Source: Xanthobacteraceae bacterium
GTDB lineage: Bacteria > Pseudomonadota > Alphaproteobacteria > Rhizobiales > Xanthobacteraceae
Direction: 5' to 3'
DNA length: 64,000 nucleotides
Assembly (NCBI GenBank): GCA_024508855.1
Contig: JANINJ010000042.1
Coordinates: 248,001 to 312,000 of the forward strand
A program made the position numbers and the translations under genes. Under the pieces are notes generated by a model. The model did not search any database and had not been told where the DNA came from. It worked only from the letters and a program-made list of their open reading frames with translations. Of the stretch, positions 8,380 through 16,567 are shown one piece after another. Position 1 is the stretch's first letter; each line of letters begins with the position of its first letter.

Positions 8380-10263
8380 ATGTCCGGATTTAATGCATCC
8401 GCCCCCTCATTGAGAACGAACGTCGTTCAAATCGGTGAAACCGATGGCGTTTCGCCTTCGCCGGTCCGCTTGCTGATTGTCGATGATATCAGCGACAATC
8501 GAGCGATATTGGCCCGGCGGTTTCAGCGTCGCGGCTACGATGTCGTCGAGGCAAGCAGTGGAACGGCTGCGCTCGATCTGATTGCGGCCCAGGAGTTCGA
8601 TGTCGTCCTGCTGGATGTGATGATGCCGGGTATCGATGGCATCGAAACACTCAAGCGAATTCGCCATCACAAGTCGGCCTCGCTTTTGCCAGTCATCATG
8701 GTGACGGCCAAGTCGGAAAGCAGCAACATTGTCGACGCTCTCGGATCGGGTGCGAATGACTATGTCACGAAACCGGTCGACTTCGACGTTGCGCTGGCGA
8801 GGGTCAATACGCAAGTCAGCCGCCGCCATGCGGAGATGAAAGTCGTTGCTGCAAATGAGAAATTGCGTGAGGCAAACAACGACCTCGAACGGCGCGTCGA
8901 GGAGCGAACCAGCAGCCTGATCGATGCAAATCAGCGGCTCAAAGTCGAAATTGCGGATCGGGAAGAATCGCAAGCGAGATCGCAATACCTAGCCTATCAC
9001 GATTCTCTGACCGGCCTTGGAAACCGCATGCTGTTTCGGGACCAGTTGGATGAGGCGTTGAAGGAATGGCCTACAACGTCGCATCCCGTCGCCGTGCTGT
9101 TCGTTGATCTCGACGGCTTCAAGATGGTCAACGATACGTTGGGCCACTCCGTCGGCGATCAATTCTTGAAATTGATCGCGAACCGCTTGCGCGACATTCT
9201 TCCCGCTACCGGTCGTATTGCAAGATTGGGCGGGGACGAATTTGCCATCCTTCAGACATCGGTCCCTCAGCCGACCTCTGCCGCTACTTTGGCGAGCAAG
9301 ATCATTGAGACGGTGAACCTGCCCGGACACATCGACAACCATGAACTTCTGGTCGGAGCAAGTGTCGGCATCGCGATCAGTGGTGTCGATGGAGCGACGG
9401 CGGAGAGCCTGCTCCGCAGCGCTGATCTCGCGATGTACAGCGCAAAGAACAGTGGCCGGGGCGCTTACAAGCTGTTCGAACCCGAGATGGACGCGATCGT
9501 CCAGACGAGACGCTCGCTCGAGCGGGACATGCGCCACGCCCTGAGCAAAGGCGACTTCAAGCTTTTCTATCAACCCTTGGTGAATCTGAGCACCAAGAAG
9601 GTGAGTTCGTTCGAGGCGTTGATGCGCTGGACGCATCCCGAACGCGGTTACGTGGCCCCCGTAGAGTTCATCCCTGTGGCCGAGGAAACCGGGTTGATCG
9701 TGCAGATCGGAGAATGGGCAATCCGGCAGGCCTGCCAGGATGCGGTGGCATGGCCGGAAGACATTGGCGTGTCGATCAATCTGTCTCCGCTTCAGTTTGT
9801 GAAGGGCAATCTCGTCTCGATCGTTATGAATGCGCTCGCGACATCTGGCCTGAATCCATCTCGTCTGGAATTGGAGATCACGGAGTCGGTGCTTCTCGAT
9901 AAATCCGAGCGCAACATCACCATACTCAGCAAGCTGCGCGAGCTCGGTGCCCGGATTTCCATGGATGATTTCGGAACAGGTTATTCAAGCATCGGATATC
10001 TTCGCAGCTTCCCGTTCGACAAGATCAAAATAGATCAGTCGTTCGTGCGGGATGTGCTGGTAGACGAAGGAAGCTTGGCGATCGTGCGGGCTATCGCAGG
10101 CCTTGGGGTGAGTTTCGGGATCACGACGACTGCGGAAGGCATCGAGACCGAGGAGCAGATGCATCGTTTGAGCCTCGAAGGATGCATCGAAGGTCAAGGC
10201 TATCTGTATAGCAAGCCGATTCCGGCGAACGAAATCGCGGGATTGCTGAATAATATCGACTGA
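8380..10263 (+). CDS. Response regulator with GGDEF and EAL domains (cyclic-di-GMP turnover)
   Basis: A 627-residue protein in three parts. The receiver is at about 28-145, with IVDD and phospho-acceptor D79 (VVLLDVMMPG). A coiled coil (ANEKLREANNDLERRVEER) follows. The diguanylate cyclase domain has RLGGDEFAIL, and the phosphodiesterase domain has FEALMRWTHP, LEITESVLL, MDDFGTGYSS and TAEGIE. Key residues of both enzyme domains look intact, so it could make and break cyclic-di-GMP, with phosphorylation choosing or tuning the activity. ATG 8380 was chosen because it lies 11 nt after the kinase stop; the longer frame overlaps the kinase in a different reading frame. Partner of the kinase at 6941-8368. 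Confidence 0.92.
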   Translation: MSGFNASAPSLRTNVVQIGETDGVSPSPVRLLIVDDISDNRAILARRFQRRGYDVVEASSGTAALDLIAAQEFDVVLLDVMMPGIDGIETLKRIRHHKSASLLPVIMVTAKSESSNIVDALGSGANDYVTKPVDFDVALARVNTQVSRRHAEMKVVAANEKLREANNDLERRVEERTSSLIDANQRLKVEIADREESQARSQYLAYHDSLTGLGNRMLFRDQLDEALKEWPTTSHPVAVLFVDLDGFKMVNDTLGHSVGDQFLKLIANRLRDILPATGRIARLGGDEFAILQTSVPQPTSAATLASKIIETVNLPGHIDNHELLVGASVGIAISGVDGATAESLLRSADLAMYSAKNSGRGAYKLFEPEMDAIVQTRRSLERDMRHALSKGDFKLFYQPLVNLSTKKVSSFEALMRWTHPERGYVAPVEFIPVAEETGLIVQIGEWAIRQACQDAVAWPEDIGVSINLSPLQFVKGNLVSIVMNALATSGLNPSRLELEITESVLLDKSERNITILSKLRELGARISMDDFGTGYSSIGYLRSFPFDKIKIDQSFVRDVLVDEGSLAIVRAIAGLGVSFGITTTAEGIETEEQMHRLSLEGCIEGQGYLYSKPIPANEIAGLLNNID

Positions 10264-10321
10264 CTGTGAAGCGTACCTGCTGGAAGAACGGTAAGGCGCG
10301 GCGGGTGCGGCTTCGGACGGC

Positions 10322-12868
10322 TCAAATTATCTGACGATCGATAGGCTGTATCCGCAGCGCGTCACGCTCGATGCAGGCGGCCACCTGCGGCGCCTCGTCG
10401 GGGGCGACCGGCGAGGAAAAGACGAAGCCCTGCACCAGGTCGCAATCGAGCTTGCCGAGCACATCCACCTCGGCCGGTAATTCTGCTCCTTCCGCCACCA
10501 CCGTCATGCCCAGCCCGCGCGACAAAGCGATGATGCCCTCGAGCAGTTTGTGCTTCTCGGACGCCGTCGAAATGCCATCCACGAAGGCCCGGTCCACCTT
10601 CAGCCGATCGAAGGGCAGGCGCGTCAGATAGCCGAGCGAGGAATAACCGGAACCAAAGTCGTCTAGCGCCAGTTGCACGCCGAGGCCGGAAAGCGCCGTC
10701 AGCGTGTGGCTGATCCGATCCTCGGTATGATCCACGAACAGGCTTTCGGTCAGCTCAAGGCAGAGCAGCTCCGCCGGAAAGCCGGTCTCCGCCAGAACGG
10801 CCGAGACGGCCGCCTGGAAATCCATACTCCAGAGCTGCGCCGGCGAGACGTTCACCGACATCGTTCGCGAAGGCAGCCCGGCATCCAGCCAGGCGCGGCC
10901 CTGGCGGCAGGCCTCGCGCAGCACCCACAGGCCGAGGTCGACAATCAATCCTGAGCTTTCGGCGATGGGAATGAACTCTGCCGGCGAGATTGGCCCACGC
11001 TCGGGATGGGTCCAGCGTAGCAGTGCCTCGAAGCCGGCGACGCGGCCGGTCCTCAGGTCTACCTGCGGTTGGTAATGGGCCCGCAGCGCGTCGGTTTCCA
11101 CTGCACGGCGCAAGTGCCGGCGGAGATCGAGCTTCTGCTCGACGATCTCGGCATAGCGCGGCTCGAACAGCCGGGCTTGGCCGCGGCCGGCCTCCTTGGC
11201 CATGTAGAGCGCCTGATCGGCATTGCGCATGGCGGTCTCGGCCGTCGCGCCGTGCTCGGGCAGGCACGCGACGCCAACGGTAGCGCCGATGAAAGCCTCG
11301 CCCTCAGCAAGAATGGCGGGGCCAGACAAGCTGGCGATAATCTGTTCTGCCAACCGGGTCATCTCGGCCGCGGTCACGGCGGGTCCATCGTTCAGCACGG
11401 CGAATTCGTCGCCGCCGAGCCGGGCGATAAACGTGTTCTCGCCCAGTTCGCGCCTGAGCGTCGCTGCCACCCGGATCAGGAGTTCGTCGCCGGCGGCATG
11501 GCCGAGGGAATCGTTGACCTCCTTGAATCGGTCGAGATCGATCAGCAGCAGCGCGCCGCTTCGCCCGCCAAGGGTGCAGTTCTCGATCAACGTTGCGAGC
11601 TGGCGCTTGAACAGCGCGCGGTTGGCAAGACCGGTCAGAGCGTCGCGATAGGCGAGCTGTTCGAGCCGGCGCTCGGCCTCCTTGCGCTCGGTGACGTCCT
11701 GCACCGTGCCTATGATACCGAGGACCTGGTCATGGGCGATGTCCGCCTTGCAGATTACCGCCAGGTCGTGGACCGTGCCGTCCGGGTGCCGGATGCGCAG
11801 GTCGATGGCCTCGGTGCTGCGCGTGCGGAGAACCCGTTTCTGCAGTTCCAGAAAGCGTTCGGCGTCGTCGCCCAGGAAGAAGGATTTAGTATTTTCGTGG
11901 CTGGGCTCGAACATGTCCGGGTCGAGACCCAGAAGGTGGTAGAGCTCGGGCGCCCAGACCGCGCGGCCAACGTCCAGCCGATAGCTCCACGTCCCGATCC
12001 GGCCGAGCCGGTGCGCTTCCTGCAACGCCCGTGTGCGCTGGTCGAGCATCGCCTCGGCAGCCCTGAGTTCGGTGATATCGCTGGCCGTGCCGCGATAGCC
12101 GAGAAAAGTGCCGTCCTCGGCGAAGATGGGCTTGCCGCTGGTGCGAATACTGACGCGCGACCCGTCCTGGCCGATCAGCGTATAGGTGAAGTCGCGGAAC
12201 GGGCGATAGGCTTCCATGTCGGCCCGGTGCTGCGCCATGGCCTCCCCATCCTCGGGTGCATAGGCCAGTTCCCAGCGTGCCTGCCCGCCGGCGGCCACAC
12301 TCTGGAAGGCGGCATTGCCCGCAAGCAACTTGGGATAGCGTAGCAGCCGATGGGAAGGATCGCTCTCCCAGCACCAATCCGAGGCGGTGCTGACGAAATC
12401 GGCCAGTCGCTGCTCGCTGTCCGCCAGGCGCCGCAGCGCGGAAGTCTCCTCCGTGACATCGCGGACAATGCCGGACACGCGCCGGACCTCACCGTGGGCG
12501 TCGAATTCCGGCTCGCCATGCACTACGCAGTCGAGCAGGCTTCCGTCGGACCTGCGAAGCCTCGTCTGCACCGAGTAGGGCTGCCCACCGGTCCAGCAGG
12601 CCGCGTAACGCGCCTCCAGAATCTCTTGGCTTTCGGGCAGATAGCGCTCGCGCACGGTGGCGATCGGGATAAAGCCATCGGCCGTCTCGAATTCGTAGAA
12701 GGCGGCGAGCTCGGGCGATATCCAGAAATCGGTCGCGTCTGCACTCTCAGATTCCCAATAGCCCATGCGGGCCATCCGGATGGCGCACCGCTGCAGCCGA
12801 TCCTCATGCCAGCGGCGACGCGCTAGCCGCGTGGGGGCCTGCCCTTGCGATAATCTGTGAGCGGCCAT
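10322..12868 (-). CDS. PAS-PAS-PAS-GGDEF-EAL sensor protein
   Basis: An 848-residue cytoplasmic protein with no membrane segment. Three PAS/PAC-type repeats fill about residues 30-415; each ends with a PAC-like strand (VSGIVRDVTEE, YRGTASDITEL, IIGTVQDVTERKEAER). GGDEF follows with LLIDLDRFKEVND and an intact RLGGDEFAVL. EAL then has FEALLRWTHPERG, LCLELTESLF, LDDFGSGYSSLGY and VVAEGAE, so both catalytic sites look complete. It should respond to a small ligand, redox state or light through PAS and alter cyclic-di-GMP. It converges on the receiver-GGDEF-EAL gene, giving two adjacent bifunctional cyclic-di-GMP genes on opposite strands. ATG 12868 begins MAAHRLSQGQ. Confidence 0.9.
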   Translation of the reverse strand: MAAHRLSQGQAPTRLARRRWHEDRLQRCAIRMARMGYWESESADATDFWISPELAAFYEFETADGFIPIATVRERYLPESQEILEARYAACWTGGQPYSVQTRLRRSDGSLLDCVVHGEPEFDAHGEVRRVSGIVRDVTEETSALRRLADSEQRLADFVSTASDWCWESDPSHRLLRYPKLLAGNAAFQSVAAGGQARWELAYAPEDGEAMAQHRADMEAYRPFRDFTYTLIGQDGSRVSIRTSGKPIFAEDGTFLGYRGTASDITELRAAEAMLDQRTRALQEAHRLGRIGTWSYRLDVGRAVWAPELYHLLGLDPDMFEPSHENTKSFFLGDDAERFLELQKRVLRTRSTEAIDLRIRHPDGTVHDLAVICKADIAHDQVLGIIGTVQDVTERKEAERRLEQLAYRDALTGLANRALFKRQLATLIENCTLGGRSGALLLIDLDRFKEVNDSLGHAAGDELLIRVAATLRRELGENTFIARLGGDEFAVLNDGPAVTAAEMTRLAEQIIASLSGPAILAEGEAFIGATVGVACLPEHGATAETAMRNADQALYMAKEAGRGQARLFEPRYAEIVEQKLDLRRHLRRAVETDALRAHYQPQVDLRTGRVAGFEALLRWTHPERGPISPAEFIPIAESSGLIVDLGLWVLREACRQGRAWLDAGLPSRTMSVNVSPAQLWSMDFQAAVSAVLAETGFPAELLCLELTESLFVDHTEDRISHTLTALSGLGVQLALDDFGSGYSSLGYLTRLPFDRLKVDRAFVDGISTASEKHKLLEGIIALSRGLGMTVVAEGAELPAEVDVLGKLDCDLVQGFVFSSPVAPDEAPQVAACIERDALRIQPIDRQII

Positions 12869-13356
12869 CGGTCTCCGACCAAAACGCTGACGTATGCAGC
12901 CAATCCATTAGCATATAGCGCGTCAATCCGGGAGTGACGGAGATGCCAATCCGGGCGCCTTCCGCGTATCTGGTATAGTTTCCGTGAATTTCGCAACCAG
13001 CACCAGGCATGCGGAAGTACCCAATCAGTGCCGCTGTCAGGGTCCCTGAGGCAAATTGCGCGTTCTCGCGGGAGAAAGATTTCTGTTTCATCGGGGGCCG
13101 CAACGAGAAGATGAAACAGAAATTTCGGCTAAGCCTCCCATCGATCAGGTGGTCGAAAATTATATAGCTTTTTCAACGATATATATATGAGTTCGCGGTT
13201 TGGCGCCGAACGTCGCTGATTTCTAGAGCGGACGTTGCATGCCAACCGGTCGTGGTCGTATTCTGATCCAGGGTCGATGTGCGCAGCCGAATGGTGGCGG
13301 TTGTTGTGAGCGACATCCCGTGACACCATCCGAGTGTCGAGTTTCATGACCTTCAG
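12869..13356. other. Gene-free 488-nt divergent region
   Basis: No reading frame here has a recognisable product; the ones present are short, rich in unusual residues and run over gene starts. The stretch contains a perfect inverted repeat (13079-13123) and an AT-rich patch (about 13156-13192, including ATATATATAT), which may hold promoters for the genes on either side. Confidence 0.4.
13079..13123. repeat. Perfect 14-bp inverted repeat in a gene-free region
   Basis: ATTTCTGTTTCATC at 13079-13092 pairs exactly with GATGAAACAGAAAT at 13110-13123 around a 17-nt loop. It is strong enough for a terminator or an RNA stem, but no gene on either strand clearly ends here and a U-tract is weak. Confidence 0.6.
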
Positions 13357-14391
13357 ATGCCTATGTCGCGCCGCACATTTGCCTGGGAAAAACTATCGGA
13401 CGAGGAGTTGCTTACGCGCCGCCTCAGCAGTCTCAAGGTAGGTGTCAAAGGCACCTGGCTCGAGGATTGTCTCGCAACCCTGCATGAAGAACTTGAAGAG
13501 CGCGGGATTTGGCTGCGGCCGCACGCGTGGATTTCGAGCGAATGGTTCAGTCCGGCAAATACGCCCGGCATCGCCGTTCCTTTTTATCTCACTCATCCTC
13601 GCCTGATGAAGATCGAGCGGAAGATGATGCTCGAGGTCGAGGGCGGCACTTGGTCCGAGTGCATGGCAATTCTCCGTCATGAGGCGGGCCATACTGTGCA
13701 GCACGCTTACCAGTTGCAGCGCCGCCGGCGTTGGCAGCAGCTGTTCGGTCTGTCCTCGAAACGCTATCCACGCTATTACCGGCCCAATCCGGCCAGCCGG
13801 CAATATGTCCAGCATCTACGGCTGTGGTACGCGCAAAGTCATCCGGACGAGGACTTCGCCGAAACCTTCGCGGTATGGCTGCGGCCGCGTTCAAACTGGC
13901 GGACTCGTTATGCCGGCTGGCCCGCGCTGAAGAAGCTCGAATATGTCGACGAACTGATGGGCGAGATCGTCGGCAAGCGGCCGCTGCTCACGACGCGCGA
14001 GCGTGTCGAGCCCTTGAATGAACTCAGCCAGACGCTTGGCGAACACTACCGGAAGAAGCAGGCGTTCTACGCCTTCACACCACCGAAAACCTATGACCGC
14101 GATCTATCCCGGCTGTTTTCCGCCGATCCCCGGCATCACCGCTCGCAACCGGCGTCGAGTTTCATCCGGCGGCACCGCGCCGATATCCGGCAACTGGTTT
14201 CGCATTGGACTGGCGAGAACCAGCTCACGCTCGATGCCGTGCTGGACGACATGATTTCGCGCTGCCGTGAGCTCAATCTGCGCGCTGTGGGCTCCGAGCG
14301 GAAGCTCGTACTGGATTTCACCGTGCTGTTGACGGCCAAGACCATGCACGCCCTGTTCGGCCCATCACGACGCAAATGGATCGCGCTATGA
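13357..14391 (+). CDS. Putative zinc-binding metallopeptidase
   Basis: A 344-residue soluble protein. HEAGHTVQHAY near residue 110 is an HExxH zinc-protease motif (H-E-A-G-H), and DEDFAETFAVW about 60 residues on supplies a second acidic zinc-ligand candidate of the ExxxE/F type seen in the putative zinc-binding metallopeptidase (Mx-like) family. No signal peptide is visible, so it probably acts in the cytoplasm. Its stop overlaps the start of the ATP-grasp gene by ATGA, which implies coupled translation and a joint function. The start is ATG 13357; a second ATG two codons on is equally possible, as neither has a clear ribosome site. Substrate unknown. Confidence 0.8.
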   Translation: MPMSRRTFAWEKLSDEELLTRRLSSLKVGVKGTWLEDCLATLHEELEERGIWLRPHAWISSEWFSPANTPGIAVPFYLTHPRLMKIERKMMLEVEGGTWSECMAILRHEAGHTVQHAYQLQRRRRWQQLFGLSSKRYPRYYRPNPASRQYVQHLRLWYAQSHPDEDFAETFAVWLRPRSNWRTRYAGWPALKKLEYVDELMGEIVGKRPLLTTRERVEPLNELSQTLGEHYRKKQAFYAFTPPKTYDRDLSRLFSADPRHHRSQPASSFIRRHRADIRQLVSHWTGENQLTLDAVLDDMISRCRELNLRAVGSERKLVLDFTVLLTAKTMHALFGPSRRKWIAL

Positions 14392-15413
14392 GACGCCTGC
14401 GAATCCTCGTGCTCATGCATCCGGATTTCGTGCCGCCGGATTCGAGCGATGGCTACACCGCGCAGGAAATCAATAAATGGAAAACGGAATACGATGTCGT
14501 CAGCACCTTGCGCGCGGCTGGCCATGACGTTCATCCGCTCGGCGTACAGGAAGAGATCAAGCCGGTGCGCGACGAGATCGAAGGCTTCAAGCCGCATGTG
14601 GTGTTCACGCTGCTGGAAGAATTTCACTATCAGACTGGATATGATCAGCACATCGCAAGCTTCCTCGAATTGATGAAGGTTCCTTATACCGGCTGCAATC
14701 CACGCGGCCTGGTGCTGGCACGTGGCAAGGATCTGTCGAAAACGCTGGTGCACCATCGCCGGATCGCGGTCCCGGCGTTCGCGGTGTTCCCGATGCGCCG
14801 CAAGGTGAAGCGGCCGCCCCGCCTGGCGTTGCCGCTGATCGTCAAGAGCCTGAACGAGGATGGGTCGCACGGCATCTCACAGGCATCCGTTGTCGATACG
14901 GACGAGAAGCTGGCCGAACGCGTCGCCTTCATCCATGAGCGGATCGAAACTGCCGCCATCGCCGAGCAGTTCATCGAAGGACGCGAACTGTATGTGGGTG
15001 TGCTCGGCAACAATCGGCTCAAGGCTCTGCCGGTCTGGGAATTGAAGTTCGGCACCATGGGCGGTGACCACATCGCCACCGAGAAGGTCAAGCACGACAC
15101 CAATTACCAGGAGCGCGTCGGAATCGTGGATGGGCCAGCCAAGGGTCTGGCGCCGGAAGTATCCGCCCGCATTCAGCGAACAGCGAAACGCATTTACCGG
15201 ACGCTGGGGCTTGATGGATATGCGCGCATCGACTTTCGCCTGTCGTCCGACGGGACGCCATATTTCATTGAAGCAAATCCCAATCCTGAAATCGCAAAGA
15301 GCCAGGAATTCGCGACGGCAGCGAAGCACGACGGCCTCGACTACCCGGATTTATTGCACCGCATTCTGGCGCTCGGAATCAGGCGGGCAAAAGCGGGCGT
15401 GTCGGTGGGTTGA
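14388..15413 (+). CDS. ATP-grasp ligase, D-alanine-D-alanine ligase-like
   Basis: A 341-residue ATP-grasp protein. It opens with a Rossmann-like strand (RILVLMHPDFV), and the central part has PLIVKSLNEDGSHGIS for nucleotide binding. GRELYVGVLGN and a C-terminal GYARIDFRLSSDGTPYFIEANPNPEI carry the Asp, Glu and Asn expected to bind magnesium and phosphate. This is the Ddl-like branch, whose members join amino acids or short peptides through an acyl-phosphate. It is unlikely to be the housekeeping Ddl because it is not in a mur/fts cluster and is coupled by ATGA to the metallopeptidase. The start 14388 was taken from that overlap instead of the in-frame ATG at 14376. Confidence 0.82.
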   Translation: MRRLRILVLMHPDFVPPDSSDGYTAQEINKWKTEYDVVSTLRAAGHDVHPLGVQEEIKPVRDEIEGFKPHVVFTLLEEFHYQTGYDQHIASFLELMKVPYTGCNPRGLVLARGKDLSKTLVHHRRIAVPAFAVFPMRRKVKRPPRLALPLIVKSLNEDGSHGISQASVVDTDEKLAERVAFIHERIETAAIAEQFIEGRELYVGVLGNNRLKALPVWELKFGTMGGDHIATEKVKHDTNYQERVGIVDGPAKGLAPEVSARIQRTAKRIYRTLGLDGYARIDFRLSSDGTPYFIEANPNPEIAKSQEFATAAKHDGLDYPDLLHRILALGIRRAKAGVSVG

Positions 15414-15730
15414 AAGGCAAAGCGAGGCGAGTATGCAGGAGATAAATTTCTCCCTGTCGCCTGCTGGTCCATCCGCAGTAGCGCGTTACTCGCCGCAAGG
15501 CTTATAAACATCCAGAGTGCATTGCGAGCAATCTGTGCAACAGAAATTATAGCAAAAATTTCAATGGCATATGACTTCGCAGTTTTGTCCTGAACAGCGG
15601 CCGATCTCGAACACAAGAGAGAATCGCAGGCACAGCCCATCACGAGTGCTCGATTATGAGCGGCATCGGAGTTGCGGATCGAAATTGCTATGATAGCCTG
15701 ACGTGAGAGCAAATCGGGATTGTCGAGCAG
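15414..15730. other. Intergenic region upstream of cyoA, no gene supported
   Basis: The 317-nt gap has only short frames with no recognisable product. The cyoA promoter should lie here. A TATGAT hexamer at 15689-15694 is a possible -10 element, but I see no convincing -35 at the right distance. An in-frame stop at 15704-15706 shows that CyoA cannot be extended upstream. Confidence 0.35.
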
Positions 15731-16567
15731 ATGAACATCCTCGATCCACAAGGTCCGATTGCTGCCGCAGAAAAAACCATCCTGATTGATTCAATCGGAA
15801 TCATGCTGGCGATCGTCCTGCCGACGATCGTTGCGATCTTCGCCTTCGCATACTGGTTTCGCCAATCCAATACCCGCGCGCAGTATTTGCCCAACTGGGA
15901 ATATTCGGGGCGCATCGAGCTCGTGGTCTGGTCGATCCCGACGCTGACCATCATCCTGCTCGGTGGTGTCGCCTGGATCGGCGCGCACCAGCTCGATCCT
16001 GCCCGTCCGGTGGAAGGGACGGGGAGTCCGATCCGGATTCAGGTGGTCTCGCTCGATTGGAAATGGCTCTTCATCTATCCGGACCAGCATATCGCGACGG
16101 TCAATACCTTGACTGTTCCGGTCGGTGCACCGCTGCGCCTGGAGCTGACGTCCGCAAGCGTCATGAACGCGTTCTTTGTCCCTCAACTCGGCAGCCTGAT
16201 CTACACCATGAACGGCATGGTGACGCATCTCGAGCTGCGGGCTGACAATGAAGGCACGCTCCAGGGATTATCGGGACACTTCAGCGGTGACGGTTTTCCC
16301 GACATGCTGTTCGATGTGAATGTGGTATCCGCGCTTTCGTTTCCGGATTGGGTCGCGAGCACCGCGCGCGGCGCCAACCAGGTGTTGAATGCGGAGAGCT
16401 ACCAGAAGCTCGCGCAGCAGTCGGTCCCGAAAGACAAGATGACCTTTCGGCTGGACGATTCCCGGCTATTCGATGCGATCGCGACCCAGAAGCTCCCGCC
16501 GGGTCCGGGGCCGCAATTGACAGACAATCTGGCGAAACCGGAGAGTGGGACGGCCAATGTTCGGTAA
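15731..16567 (+). CDS. cyoA: Cytochrome bo-type quinol oxidase subunit II
   Basis: A 278-residue subunit with two membrane helices (about 20-45 and 65-90, including [17 protein letters not shown]) and a periplasmic cupredoxin domain containing [13 protein letters not shown]. The copper-A ligands of cytochrome c oxidases are missing: the segment reads [14 protein letters not shown], without the paired cysteines, which marks a quinol oxidase. Unusually, the protein starts at [10 protein letters not shown], just where the mature part follows the lipobox cysteine in typical CyoA, and an in-frame stop at 15704 rules out a longer reading. So it has no lipoprotein signal, and export would rely on the first helix. 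It is first in cyoABCD and overlaps cyoB by 11 nt. Confidence 0.9.
   Translation: MNILDPQGPIAAAEKTILIDSIGIMLAIVLPTIVAIFAFAYWFRQSNTRAQYLPNWEYSGRIELVVWSIPTLTIILLGGVAWIGAHQLDPARPVEGTGSPIRIQVVSLDWKWLFIYPDQHIATVNTLTVPVGAPLRLELTSASVMNAFFVPQLGSLIYTMNGMVTHLELRADNEGTLQGLSGHFSGDGFPDMLFDVNVVSALSFPDWVASTARGANQVLNAESYQKLAQQSVPKDKMTFRLDDSRLFDAIATQKLPPGPGPQLTDNLAKPESGTANVR

Noticed and set aside
12804-13103. 99-codon minus-strand frame overlapping the start of the PAS-GGDEF-EAL gene
   Set aside because: No family similarity, no ribosome site, and it overlaps the start of a well-supported gene in another frame.
13129-13347. 72-codon minus-strand frame in the gene-free region
   Set aside because: Composition is atypical and there is no recognisable domain or ribosome site.
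14388-15413. Housekeeping D-Ala-D-Ala ligase (ddl)
   Set aside because: It is coupled to a metallopeptidase, not to mur/fts genes, so only a Ddl-like fold is claimed.
15341-15751. 136-codon minus-strand frame upstream of cyoA
   Set aside because: It covers the end of the ATP-grasp gene and the cyoA start and shows no conserved pattern.
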